Positions 32,657 to 42,868 of a DNA stretch of 64,000 nucleotides are shown piece by piece. The notes under the pieces were generated by a model. It saw nothing but the letters and a program-made list of their open reading frames with translations, searched no databases and was not told where the DNA came from. Made by a program: the position numbers and the translations under genes. The first letter of the stretch is position 1; each line of letters begins with the position of its first letter. The DNA lies in NCBI RefSeq assembly GCF_018882215.1, contig NZ_JACVOX010000001.1, positions 248,001 to 312,000 of the forward strand, written 5' to 3'. The DNA is from Polynucleobacter sp. AP-Kaivos-20-H2 (GTDB lineage: Bacteria; Pseudomonadota; Gammaproteobacteria; Burkholderiales; Burkholderiaceae).

Positions 32657-33475
32657 CTACGATTGGTGCCAAAACGGAGTACCCACCAAAGGCGTGCTTG
32701 CTTGAGCTGATTCCTGAGGCTTCATGGCGCCAGATAAATAGGCTACACGACCAGCATCAACTGCCATAGCAAAGGCTTTGGCCATCACCACAGGATCATC
32801 CGCCAAGGCTACTGCTGTATTTAGCAGTACACCATCAAACCCCCATTCCATCACAGTGCAAGCATGAGAAGGAAGTCCTAGGCCGGCATCTACCAAGAGT
32901 GGAACCTTTAGACGATCACGCAAGAGTTTCATGGCATATGGATTTAAAGGGCCTTGTCCGGTACCAATTGGAGCAGCCCAAGGCATCACCGCTTGGCAAC
33001 CGACATCAACCAGACGTTGGCACAAAATGAGATCTTCAGTGCAATATGGCAGAACCTTAAAGCCATCTTTAATCAGAGTCTCTGCTGTCTGCACTAAGCG
33101 CAAGACATCGGGTTGCAAAGTGTAATCATCACCAATAAGCTCTAACTTGATCCAATCAGTTTCAAACACTTCGCGCGCCATTTGCGCGGTAGTAATCACT
33201 TCTTGTGGGCTATGACAACCAGCGGTATTCGGTAGAACAGGAACAGCCATCTTCTTAAGCAAATCCCAAAAGCCGCTATGTGCTTCAGCGCTGGATGTGC
33301 CTTGGCGACGTAAGCTCACAGTAATCATGCCGGGATTCGATACTTGTACAGCGTTCTCAAGAACCTGTGGAGAGGGGTAGCGTGAGGTACCCAATAGCAA
33401 GCGACTCGCAAAGCTCTCGCCATAAAGGACAAGTGTATCGGCGCTATTGAGATTATTAGGTAAAGGAGCGTTCAT
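32657..33475 (-). CDS. thiG: Thiazole synthase
   Basis: The 272-residue TIM-barrel enzyme makes the thiazole ring from deoxyxylulose phosphate, dehydroglycine and ThiS thiocarboxylate. The family's '[18 protein letters not shown]' opening, the Schiff-base lysine region '[16 protein letters not shown]' and '[20 protein letters not shown]' are all present. It lies 21 bases after thiS, its sulphur-carrier partner. Confidence 0.95.
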   Translation of the reverse strand: MNAPLPNNLNSADTLVLYGESFASRLLLGTSRYPSPQVLENAVQVSNPGMITVSLRRQGTSSAEAHSGFWDLLKKMAVPVLPNTAGCHSPQEVITTAQMAREVFETDWIKLELIGDDYTLQPDVLRLVQTAETLIKDGFKVLPYCTEDLILCQRLVDVGCQAVMPWAAPIGTGQGPLNPYAMKLLRDRLKVPLLVDAGLGLPSHACTVMEWGFDGVLLNTAVALADDPVVMAKAFAMAVDAGRVAYLSGAMKPQESAQASTPLVGTPFWHQS

Positions 33476-33496
33476 AGCAAAATAATTTGTTTTTAA

Positions 33497-33694
33497 TCAG
33501 CCGCCAGTAACTGGAGCAATCACTTCAATTTGGTCGTTCTCATTTAATACAAAGTCTGCATGTTTAGTCTTGGGCACAAAATGAAGATTCACTGCAACGG
33601 CGTAAGGTGGTTTCGCCTTGATCAAGGCCAGAGCATCACTCACCATGCTCTTGCTGGGTAACTCATAAGCTACTTGATTAACGATTACGCGCAT
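33497..33694 (-). CDS. thiS: Sulphur carrier protein ThiS
   Basis: The 65-residue ubiquitin-like protein ends in Gly-Gly (APVTGG), the residues that are adenylated and thiocarboxylated. Length and the 'ENDQIEVIAPVTGG' tail are typical. It overlaps the end of thiO by 10 bases and precedes thiG, so carrier, glycine oxidase and synthase are translated together. ThiF is not in the window. Confidence 0.95.
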   Translation of the reverse strand: MRVIVNQVAYELPSKSMVSDALALIKAKPPYAVAVNLHFVPKTKHADFVLNENDQIEVIAPVTGG

Positions 33695-34833
33695 ACCGCC
33701 TCAATCTGATTATTGTCTTGAGTCATGCTTAATCCCAAATCCAATGCAGTCTTGCTTGTGCCGAACTCCAGGAGCTCTAATGCGCAATCGAGTACTGCAG
33801 GAGAAATCATAAAACCATGGCGATACAAGCCATTGATCATGATCAAATCTGCAAGCCCTTTATCTCTTATTGACCGAATTTCTGGGAGATTATTTTTTAA
33901 AGTCGGGCGACACTGCGTTGCCATCTCCAAAATGCGGGCTTCTGCAAACCCACTATGAACGGTGTAGACAGCACTGAGCAATTCCATGGCAGAGCGTAAA
34001 CTCATTTCTGATAGGTCATCAGATTCAATCTCCGTTGCACCAACTACATAGACGTCATTTTCTTTAGGAGCAATATAAATCGGGTAGCGCGGATGTATTA
34101 AGCGGGTAGGGCGACGCAACTTCACTTCTGGTGCATGGAGTCGAATGACTTCACCACGAACGCCACGTAAGCTATTGGGCCTGTCCCCAGATAACCAAGC
34201 TTCTTTAGCACCCGTACCGCGGCAATCAATTACCGCTTTATAGCCAGTCTGTTTACGCAATTCAGATGGGTTGATCTCGGTATGCCAGTGACAATTAACC
34301 TTCAATAGCGTTAACTCGCTAGCGAGAGCATCCAATAGCTGGCGATTATCTAATTGCCCTTCATTGGGTAAATACAGTCCTTGAGTAAAGCGATCGGCAA
34401 CACCGGGCTCGAGTTCGCGTAATGCTTCATTATTGAGCTTTTGTGGTGCGCTGAGATCGGCGTTTGAGCGACAGTTCTTCTCTAAATGAGCAGTAAAGCG
34501 TTCAGCTTCACTAGCATCTTGGCGGTGCCACAAAATCAAAGTACCATCTTGCTGAAAGTAAACTGGTGAAGACAAGTCAGCAATTAACTCCTTCCAGCGA
34601 GGCAGGCTATGCAAACCCATGCGCACTACGGAATCTTCAGTAATTGCAGATTCAGCTAATGGCGCTAACATCGCCGCAGCAATGCGCGCAGCGGCATGGG
34701 CGCCGTCAGGGCCGCCTTTATCAAAGAGATCGACTTGAGCACCTCCTTGAGCAAGCGCAACAGCCAGCAAGCGACCCATCAGGCCGCCACCGACAATTGC
34801 GTATTTGCTATTGGAGAAGCTTGCGCTAGCCAT
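33685..34833 (-). CDS. thiO: Glycine oxidase/FAD-dependent amine oxidase ThiO
   Basis: The 382-residue DAO-family flavoprotein begins with the FAD motif 'YAIVGGGLMGRLLAVALAQ' (12-30). Further DAO features are 'GVRGEVIRLHAPEVKLRRP' and, near the C-terminus, 'LIMINGLYRHGFMISPAVL', which places the conserved Gly-Leu-x-Arg-His-Gly. It oxidises glycine to dehydroglycine for ThiG. Its place between thiC and thiS, overlapping thiS, settles the assignment among DAO relatives. Confidence 0.92.
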   Translation of the reverse strand: MASASFSNSKYAIVGGGLMGRLLAVALAQGGAQVDLFDKGGPDGAHAAARIAAAMLAPLAESAITEDSVVRMGLHSLPRWKELIADLSSPVYFQQDGTLILWHRQDASEAERFTAHLEKNCRSNADLSAPQKLNNEALRELEPGVADRFTQGLYLPNEGQLDNRQLLDALASELTLLKVNCHWHTEINPSELRKQTGYKAVIDCRGTGAKEAWLSGDRPNSLRGVRGEVIRLHAPEVKLRRPTRLIHPRYPIYIAPKENDVYVVGATEIESDDLSEMSLRSAMELLSAVYTVHSGFAEARILEMATQCRPTLKNNLPEIRSIRDKGLADLIMINGLYRHGFMISPAVLDCALELLEFGTSKTALDLGLSMTQDNNQIEAVCA

Positions 34834-34856
34834 ATTTATCTTTTTAGCTCGTTGGC

Positions 34857-36825
<1,969 letters not shown>

Positions 36826-36843
36826 GAAACCGGGTGTCGGTCT

Positions 36844-36940
36844 GATGTAACTCCCCACGCCAGCATTACCTGGATCGGGTTCTAGGGTCTTTCTCAGCGC
36901 CTTCTAGCAAAACTGCTATTAAGGGCACCCCTGTTTCATC
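36844..36940 (-). ncRNA. TPP riboswitch (THI element)
   Basis: The minus strand reads GATGAAAC ... AGGGGTGCCC ... GCTGAGA ... then GAACCCGATCCAGGTAATGC, then TGGCGTGGGGAG ... GTTACATC. These are the conserved TPP aptamer blocks in order. The P1 arms GATGAAAC (36940-36933) and GTTACATC (36851-36844) pair with one mismatch. It precedes thiC and should lower expression of the thi operon when TPP is abundant. Confidence 0.95.
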
Positions 36941-36976
36941 CTTAAGATGAATTTAACCACGAATTGACTGATTACT

Positions 36977-36994
36977 GCATGACGGCAGTCATGC
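36977..36994. repeat. Perfect inverted repeat upstream of the TPP riboswitch
   Basis: GCATGAC (36977-36983) and GTCATGC (36988-36994) form a perfect 7-bp inverted repeat with a GGCA centre. It lies between the NUDIX gene stop and the riboswitch. No U-run follows on the minus strand, so it is not a clear terminator. It could be an operator near the thi promoter or a weak terminator of the NUDIX transcript. Confidence 0.45.
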
Positions 36995-37016
36995 CCTGCC
37001 AAATAGGCCCTGCAGG

Positions 37017-37850
37017 CTACTTATTGCGGCGCAATATGAAATTAGCCGTAACAAAGGCAGCATCAGAGGTAAATTCATCAGCTAGGATTCTGGCGGCAGC
37101 TTCCGGCAGAGAGATTTCAATAAAGCCACTGACTTCACCATCATGATTGGTGGGGACAAAGTTGTCAGCCAGCTCTAAATCGTAGACATATAGCTGTTCA
37201 TCATGAAAGCCTCGACCGGCTATTGGGCGGCGCATATGAATACGTCCCACAGGCTCAATTTGATCGGAGATTTGCTCAGGTACACCAGCTTCTTCCCAAA
37301 GCTCACGACGCGCGCTAACCCAGGGTGTTTCATCAGCAGTAATACCACCGGCAGCCAAGTTATCTAACTTACCTGGATCAGTAGGCTTAGTTTCACTGCG
37401 TCTTCCAAGCCAAATCGTATTGCCTACCGTATAGCCATTGATATGCGTTGCCATACTGCGAAAGCCAAAGGTACGAAACGCAGCACGCTCCATGCGAAAG
37501 TATTTGTGACCATTTAGATCAACCCAAGCAAAGTCTTCGTTACGCCAACCTGGAATAAAACCATCCAATCTCATGCGATTGGCTAACTGATAAAGGCTAT
37601 TAGATAAATCTCTAGGCTTACCTAATTGAATAGTGAGTTTGTCGTGACCCATTGCAATGAGAGCAATAGCTTCTTTGCGCAAAGAATCTTGCAGATAAGG
37701 AATAAATTCTGGATTGAGATGGCCAATGAGTTGTTCACCTATTGCACCGCGGGATAAATAAATCGGCAGGTATTCCGCAGGAGCAGAACGCGCCGTGTTT
37801 TGGAGCATTTCCTCGAGGGCAGCTAAAGTGCTGGTTGAAAGGCTGGTCAT
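37017..37850 (-). CDS. NUDIX hydrolase with DUF4743-like N-terminal domain
   Basis: The 277-residue protein has a complete NUDIX box GX5EX7REUXEEXGU at 168-190 (G168, E174, RE at 182-183, EE at 186-187). The N-terminal part, with 'GWRNEDFAWVDLNGHKYFRM' and 'ERAAFRTFGFRSMATHINGY', matches the DUF4743/thiamin-pyrophosphokinase-related type. Yeast YJR142W and related proteins of this type hydrolyse oxo- and oxy-thiamin diphosphate, toxic damage products. The gene lies directly upstream of the TPP riboswitch and thiC on the same strand, which supports a thiamin role here. The substrate is inferred. Confidence 0.85.
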   Translation of the reverse strand: MTSLSTSTLAALEEMLQNTARSAPAEYLPIYLSRGAIGEQLIGHLNPEFIPYLQDSLRKEAIALIAMGHDKLTIQLGKPRDLSNSLYQLANRMRLDGFIPGWRNEDFAWVDLNGHKYFRMERAAFRTFGFRSMATHINGYTVGNTIWLGRRSETKPTDPGKLDNLAAGGITADETPWVSARRELWEEAGVPEQISDQIEPVGRIHMRRPIAGRGFHDEQLYVYDLELADNFVPTNHDGEVSGFIEISLPEAAARILADEFTSDAAFVTANFILRRNK

Positions 37851-38037
37851 GCCTTAAGTGTAAGGGAACTCTCCGCTCTATGCGTTTATTGGTAAACCCT
37901 CATAACACAAATTCCTATAAGAACTAGCTTAAATATTTATTTGCAAATGCACAAAATAGATAAAGATATCCTGCACACAAATTAGGCAAGCTAGGTCTAC
38001 CTATACAAATCTGTGACTTACGAAAACTTTTGAGGAT

Positions 38038-38060
38038 TTATCCACAATGCCTGTGGATAA
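38038..38060. other. Inverted pair of perfect DnaA boxes
   Basis: TTATCCACA (38038-38046) and TGTGGATAA (38052-38060) are two exact consensus DnaA boxes facing each other across 5 bases. They lie in a 224-base A/T-rich gap between the NUDIX start and the 3' end of tRNA-Arg. No dnaA, dnaN or other origin genes are near, so it is not evidently oriC. The palindrome could also fold as a 9-bp RNA hairpin after the tRNA, but no U-run follows. The rest of 37851-38074 shows nothing further. Confidence 0.6.
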
Positions 38061-38074
38061 GTATGGGAAATTTT

Positions 38075-38149
38075 TGGTCCCGCCGACAGGAATCGAACCT
38101 GTATCCCACGCTTAGGAGGCATGTGCACTATCCATTGTGCTACGGCGAG
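38075..38149 (-). tRNA. tRNA-Arg (anticodon CCT)
   Basis: The minus strand shows acceptor CTCGCCG/CGGCGGG, TA at 8-9, D-arm GCACAATGGATAGTGC, anticodon stem CATGC/GCGTG around loop CTCCTAA (anticodon CCT, plus-strand AGG at 38114-38116), TΨC GGTTCGATTCC, discriminator A and an encoded CCA at 38077-38075. The acceptor has one T-G wobble. Confidence 0.96.
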
Positions 38150-38205
38150 ATGCTAAGAAAATAAAAAGTGTGCTAAGTCAATTCTAATGAATTACAAACC
38201 ATGAA

Positions 38206-38349
38206 CTACCAACCACACAGCGCCCATACTTGATTTGTTACTGCCACCATCATATCGGGTGCGAAGTACATGGAGAAAACAAACAACAATGCGAATAAAG
38301 CAAACCCATAAAAAATGATTTTCCCAATGCTTGGTTTTCTCTTAAGCAT
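38206..38349 (-). CDS. Small membrane protein, 47 residues
   Basis: An ATG at 38349 opens a 48-codon frame to a TAG at 38208-38206. The ATG overlaps the last 8 bases of the MFS gene (AATGCTTAA), a coupling overlap. The peptide starts MLKRKPSIGK, has one hydrophobic segment (IIFYGFALFALLFVFSMYF) and ends in 'DMMVAVTNQVWALCGW'. Positive residues before the segment suggest the N-terminus stays inside. It is too short for ordinary ORF thresholds. Function is unknown; an accessory subunit of the transporter is possible. Confidence 0.6.
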   Translation of the reverse strand: MLKRKPSIGKIIFYGFALFALLFVFSMYFAPDMMVAVTNQVWALCGW

Positions 38350-39574
38350 TGGCCACTCTGTGAATTGCTCGTTCCTTTACAGGAAGATTAACTAAGAAAG
38401 CAAAGACGCCCAATCCAATTGCGATTTCCCAAACAATTAAATAGGAGCCAGTTTGGTCAAACAAATAACCACCTAGGAAGGCTCCGCAGAAACTGCCCAG
38501 TTGATGTGAGAAAAAGATGAGACCAGAAAGCATCGTCAAATACTTCACACCAAAAATTTGCGCAACAATGCCATTGGTCAGCGGAATAGTTGAGAGCCAC
38601 AAGAAGCCCATGATGGCTGCAAAGATATAAGTGCTCATCGGTGTTGGCGGCAATAACAAGAACGCTGTAATAGCAATGGAACGCCCAATATAGATTGCAG
38701 ATAGTAAATAGCGTTTAGGGAAGCGTTGACCTAGGATGCCAGAGCTATAGGTGCCGAAGATATTAAACAGGCCAATTAAGGCTAGGGCGGTCGTCGCGAC
38801 AACCGGAGCCCCGACAGCTGGATGGGTAGAAGACAGGTCCTTAAGGTAAGGTGCCAAATGAACCGCAATAAACACCACCTGAAAGCCACAAACAAAATAA
38901 CCTAAAGTCAGATAGCGAAAGCTTGGATTACCGATGGCTTCCTTAAGCGCCTGTTTGATTGTTTGATCGCCCAAATTGTGATTGTGGGTGAAATTCTTTT
39001 CACGCAACATAAATGCAGTTGGAATCATTAGGCTGGCCATCAATGCCAACATGAGAAGCGCATCTTGTGTACCAAACATACTGAGCAAACCTTGCTCAGC
39101 TGGAATCATGAGGAACTGACCAAATGAACCGGCAGCTGCAGTGATACCCATTGCCCAAACTCGTTTCTCCGCAGACACATTGCGACCCAGGATTCCATAG
39201 ACCACGCTGTAGGTCGTGGCGGTTTGTGCCAGGCCAATAAGTAGGCCGCCGGCTAAAGTGAAATTCATGACATCAGTAGAGATAGCCATGCCTGCTAAAC
39301 CTAGGGCGTACAAAATCCCACCAGCAACCATGATTTTGAATGCGCCGTAACGATCAGCCAAAGCCCCAGTAACTGGTTGCACAGCGCCCCAAATCAGATT
39401 TTGTAAAGCAATAGTCAGAGCAAACGTTTCCCGACCCCAGCCATTGGCTGAAGTAATGGGTAAATTAAAGAGGCCAAAGCCATGACGAATACCCATCGAT
39501 AGGGTAACCATGAGTCCACCGTAGATGAGGACTTCCTTCATCGAAAGCCCTGCTTTAGATGTCTGTGTTGTCAT
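38342..39574 (-). CDS. MFS transporter, monocarboxylate/OFA-like
   Basis: The 410-residue, 12-TM protein has 'MVTLSMGIRHGFGLFNLPIT' in TM1 and 'GAVQPVTGALADRYGAFKIM' as the TM2-3 motif A region. This resembles the oxalate/formate antiporter and monocarboxylate porter groups. It starts 5 bases after the CaiB-type CoA-transferase gene, so the pair may import and activate (or exchange) a carboxylic acid. The substrate cannot be read from the sequence. Confidence 0.85.
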   Translation of the reverse strand: MTTQTSKAGLSMKEVLIYGGLMVTLSMGIRHGFGLFNLPITSANGWGRETFALTIALQNLIWGAVQPVTGALADRYGAFKIMVAGGILYALGLAGMAISTDVMNFTLAGGLLIGLAQTATTYSVVYGILGRNVSAEKRVWAMGITAAAGSFGQFLMIPAEQGLLSMFGTQDALLMLALMASLMIPTAFMLREKNFTHNHNLGDQTIKQALKEAIGNPSFRYLTLGYFVCGFQVVFIAVHLAPYLKDLSSTHPAVGAPVVATTALALIGLFNIFGTYSSGILGQRFPKRYLLSAIYIGRSIAITAFLLLPPTPMSTYIFAAIMGFLWLSTIPLTNGIVAQIFGVKYLTMLSGLIFFSHQLGSFCGAFLGGYLFDQTGSYLIVWEIAIGLGVFAFLVNLPVKERAIHRVANA

Positions 39575-39579
39575 GGATC

Positions 39580-40800
39580 TTAGATGATTCCCTTTGTGCG
39601 CAGCGCTTCAATCACTTGATCATCTAATTTGAGACGTTCATGCAAGATCTCTTGCGTGTGTTGACCGAGCGTGGGCGGTGCCATTCGCACTTCAGTGGGT
39701 GTTTTAGAGAGACGCATAGGACTAGCAACTAATTTCATATTGCCAACAGTAGGGTGTGGAACATTGATCTCTACCCCACGAGCTATGACTTGCTCATTTT
39801 CAAAGACTTCTTTGAAGTTATTGATCGGTCCGCAAGGAACATTAGCCTTTTCTAGAAGTGATATCCATTCTTTCTTTGTTTTTTTACGGGTCATGGCTTC
39901 AAGTAGCGGCACTAGCTCATCTCGGTGCTGAACACGGAGTGGGTTAGTGGCGTAATGTGGATTATCAGCAAGGTGGCCTTCTTCGCCAGCCATAACAAAG
40001 TGTCGGTATTGACCGTCATTGCCAGCAGCAACAATCATCCAGCCATCCGATGTTGGGAAGGTCTGATACGGAACAATGGTTACGGAGGCATTGCCAATTC
40101 GACGGGGCACTTTTTCAGATGTAAGGTAGGCGCTTGAAACATTAGCCATCACTGCAATTTGGGTATCCAATAAAGCCATATCGATGTATTGGCCTTCACC
40201 TGTATGGTCACGGTGAATGACAGCTGCCAATATGGCTGTAGAGGCATACATGCCGGTAAAGATGTCTGCGATTGCAACCCCTGCTTTTTGTGGGCTAGCT
40301 CCTTTAATACCATCCGCTTCACCGGTAACACTCATAAAGCCGCCCATACCCTGAACGATGAAGTCGTAGCCAGGACGATTAGCAAAGGGACCAGTCTGAC
40401 CAAACCCTGTAATTGAGCAGTAGATCAAATCTGGCTTTACTTTTTTGAGGCTTTCATAATCAAGGCCATATTTAGCGAGGTCGCCAACTTTGTAGTTTTC
40501 AATCACCACATCCGATTCGGCAGCCAGCTGACGGATCAATTCTTGACCTTCGGGTTTTGCAATGTCGACCGTAATTGAACGTTTATTGCGGTTAATGCAA
40601 ATAAAATAGGCAGATTCTTCAGTTTCGTTGCCGTTGGCGTCTTTGACAAAAGGAGGCCCCCAATGGCGGGTATCATCGCCAACGACCGGTCTTTCGACTT
40701 TGATGACATCTGCACCCAAATCCGCTAGGTTTTGAGCGCACCAAGGCCCTGCCAAGACTCGGCTAAGGTCTAAAACGCGAATATGACTTAAGGCTCCCAT
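39580..40800 (-). CDS. CaiB/BaiF family III CoA-transferase
   Basis: The 406-residue protein opens with 'IRVLDLSRVLAGPWCAQNLA' and 'LGADVIKVERP', the family signature. The catalytic Asp is most likely in 'KAGVAIADIFTGMYA'. The C-terminal 'APTLGQHTQEIL'-like segment is present. Such enzymes move CoA between carboxylic acids, for example formyl, succinyl or carnitine derivatives. It heads a unit with the MFS transporter and the 47-residue membrane protein. Acceptor and donor are unknown. Confidence 0.9.
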   Translation of the reverse strand: MGALSHIRVLDLSRVLAGPWCAQNLADLGADVIKVERPVVGDDTRHWGPPFVKDANGNETEESAYFICINRNKRSITVDIAKPEGQELIRQLAAESDVVIENYKVGDLAKYGLDYESLKKVKPDLIYCSITGFGQTGPFANRPGYDFIVQGMGGFMSVTGEADGIKGASPQKAGVAIADIFTGMYASTAILAAVIHRDHTGEGQYIDMALLDTQIAVMANVSSAYLTSEKVPRRIGNASVTIVPYQTFPTSDGWMIVAAGNDGQYRHFVMAGEEGHLADNPHYATNPLRVQHRDELVPLLEAMTRKKTKKEWISLLEKANVPCGPINNFKEVFENEQVIARGVEINVPHPTVGNMKLVASPMRLSKTPTEVRMAPPTLGQHTQEILHERLKLDDQVIEALRTKGII

Positions 40801-40879
40801 CCCCCGATTTTGGCATGGATGACAGGGGAATTCCCGAAAAATTCGGTCTGAAGCTCAGACATGACTACAATTTGCGCGC

Positions 40880-42868
40880 ATGGCTACCCGTAAAACTTCC
40901 GAATACAGCGAATCGTCGATTCAGGTCCTAAAAGGACTGGAACCAGTCCGTCAACGGCCTGGAATGTACACTCGCACCGACAATCCACTCCACATCATTC
41001 AAGAGGTGCTGGATAACGCATCCGATGAGGCTTTAGGAGGTTTTGGTAAGCAAATCATCGTTACGATGCATGCCGACGGCAGTGTGAGTGTGGAAGATGA
41101 TGGTCGCGGCATTCCGGTGGGCATGCATCCTACCGAAAAATTGCCAGTAGTGGAGATTGTGTTTACTCAGCTTCATGCTGGCGGTAAGTTTGAAAAAGGT
41201 ACTGGTGGTGCTTATGCATTCTCAGGTGGCTTGCACGGCGTTGGTGTTTCTGTAACAAATGCCTTATCCAAAAGATTAGAAGTCACCGTTTGGCGTGATG
41301 GCCAAATGTCGACATTGACCTTTTCTGATGGCAAAGTAATTGAAAAGCTCAAAACAATTTCTTCTACAAAAGAAGATAAGTCACACGGTACGCGCGTACG
41401 TGCATGGCCAGACGGTAAGTATTTTGATAGCTCAGTGATTCCAATGCCTGAGCTCATTCGCCTATTACGCTCTAAGGCTGTTTTATTGCCTGGCGTGAAG
41501 GTAACGCTGATTCAAGAAAAATCAGGCGATACCCAGACATGGCAATATGCACAAGGCTTACGTGGCTACTTAAATGAAGCGATTGCGCAAGCAGGTCATG
41601 GCGCCGAAGTCATTCCACCATTCGAAGGCGAGCAATACGCTACCGGCACTGGAGAGGAAGATTCTTTTGCTGAAGGCGAGGGCGCGGCTTGGGTAGTTTG
41701 TTGGACTGAAGATGGCGCACCAGTGCGTGAGAGTTATGTGAACTTGATTCCAACGCCTGCAGGCGGTACTCACGAAAGCGGTTTGCGTGAAGGTTTATTC
41801 AATGCCGTTAAAGGCTTTATTGAGATGCATGCATTGCAGCCGAAAGGTGTGAAACTCATGCCTGAAGACGTATTTGCTCGCGCGTCTTTCATTTTGTCAG
41901 CCAAAGTATTGGATCCTCAGTTTCAAGGACAGATTAAAGAGCGCCTGAATTCTCGTGATGCCGTACGTTTAGTTTCTGGCTATGTGAAGTCTGCTTTAGA
42001 GCTTTGGCTCAACCAGCACGTTGACTATGGTCGTAAGTTAGCTGACCTAGTGATTAAACAGGCACAAGCGAGAACCCGTGCTGGCCAAAAGGTAGAGAAG
42101 AAGAAGTCTTCTGGTGTAGCTGTTCTGCCTGGCAAGCTTACCGACTGTGAGAGCCAAGACATTGGCATGAATGAAATCTTCCTAGTAGAGGGTGATTCTG
42201 CTGGTGGTTCAGCCAAGATGGGCCGTAATAAGGAATATCAGGCTATCTTGCCATTGCGTGGCAAGGTATTAAATACTTGGGAAGCTGAGCGTGATCGCTT
42301 ATTTGCCAATAATGAAGTACATGACATCGCTGTAGCGATTGGTGTGGATCCGCATGGAGCAAATGACACCCCCGACCTATCCAATCTGCGCTATGGCAAG
42401 GTATGCATTCTGTCTGATGCGGACGTTGATGGCGCACACATTCAGGTATTGCTCTTAACCTTGTTCTACAAACATTTCCCTAAATTGATTGAGTTAGGAC
42501 ATGTGCATATTTCTAGACCACCACTATTCAGAGTCGATGCTCCAGCGCGTGGCAAGAAACCAGCACAGAAGATTTATGCCCTTGATGCAAATGAGCTTCA
42601 AGCGATTGAAGATAAATTACGTAAAGACGGCGTTAAAGAATCTGCATGGCAGATCTCTCGCTTTAAGGGTCTGGGAGAGATGAGTGCTGAGCAACTTTGG
42701 GATACGACTTTGAATCCTGACACTCGTCGTTTACTGCCGGTCACTTTGGGCACATGGACTGAAGACGAAACGTTTAAAACAATGGACATGTTGATGGGTA
42801 AATCAGAGTCTGGTGCACGCCGTGATTGGTTAGAAGAGCGCGGCAATGAAGTGGAGGCGGATATCTAA
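40880..42868 (+). CDS. parE: DNA topoisomerase IV subunit B
   Basis: The 662-residue GHKL ATPase subunit shows '[15 protein letters not shown]' (ATP-binding Asn/Asp), '[13 protein letters not shown]', '[16 protein letters not shown]', the TOPRIM '[19 protein letters not shown]' and DxD '[11 protein letters not shown]'. The length (about 630-660) and lack of the extra GyrB TOPRIM insert support ParE. It overlaps parC by TAATG. Together the two products unlink daughter chromosomes. Confidence 0.95.
   Translation: MATRKTSEYSESSIQVLKGLEPVRQRPGMYTRTDNPLHIIQEVLDNASDEALGGFGKQIIVTMHADGSVSVEDDGRGIPVGMHPTEKLPVVEIVFTQLHAGGKFEKGTGGAYAFSGGLHGVGVSVTNALSKRLEVTVWRDGQMSTLTFSDGKVIEKLKTISSTKEDKSHGTRVRAWPDGKYFDSSVIPMPELIRLLRSKAVLLPGVKVTLIQEKSGDTQTWQYAQGLRGYLNEAIAQAGHGAEVIPPFEGEQYATGTGEEDSFAEGEGAAWVVCWTEDGAPVRESYVNLIPTPAGGTHESGLREGLFNAVKGFIEMHALQPKGVKLMPEDVFARASFILSAKVLDPQFQGQIKERLNSRDAVRLVSGYVKSALELWLNQHVDYGRKLADLVIKQAQARTRAGQKVEKKKSSGVAVLPGKLTDCESQDIGMNEIFLVEGDSAGGSAKMGRNKEYQAILPLRGKVLNTWEAERDRLFANNEVHDIAVAIGVDPHGANDTPDLSNLRYGKVCILSDADVDGAHIQVLLLTLFYKHFPKLIELGHVHISRPPLFRVDAPARGKKPAQKIYALDANELQAIEDKLRKDGVKESAWQISRFKGLGEMSAEQLWDTTLNPDTRRLLPVTLGTWTEDETFKTMDMLMGKSESGARRDWLEERGNEVEADI

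Noticed and set aside
37851..38074. Chromosomal origin at the DnaA-box pair
   Set aside because: Only two boxes are visible and no dnaA, dnaN, gidA or parAB genes are near, so an origin is not supported.
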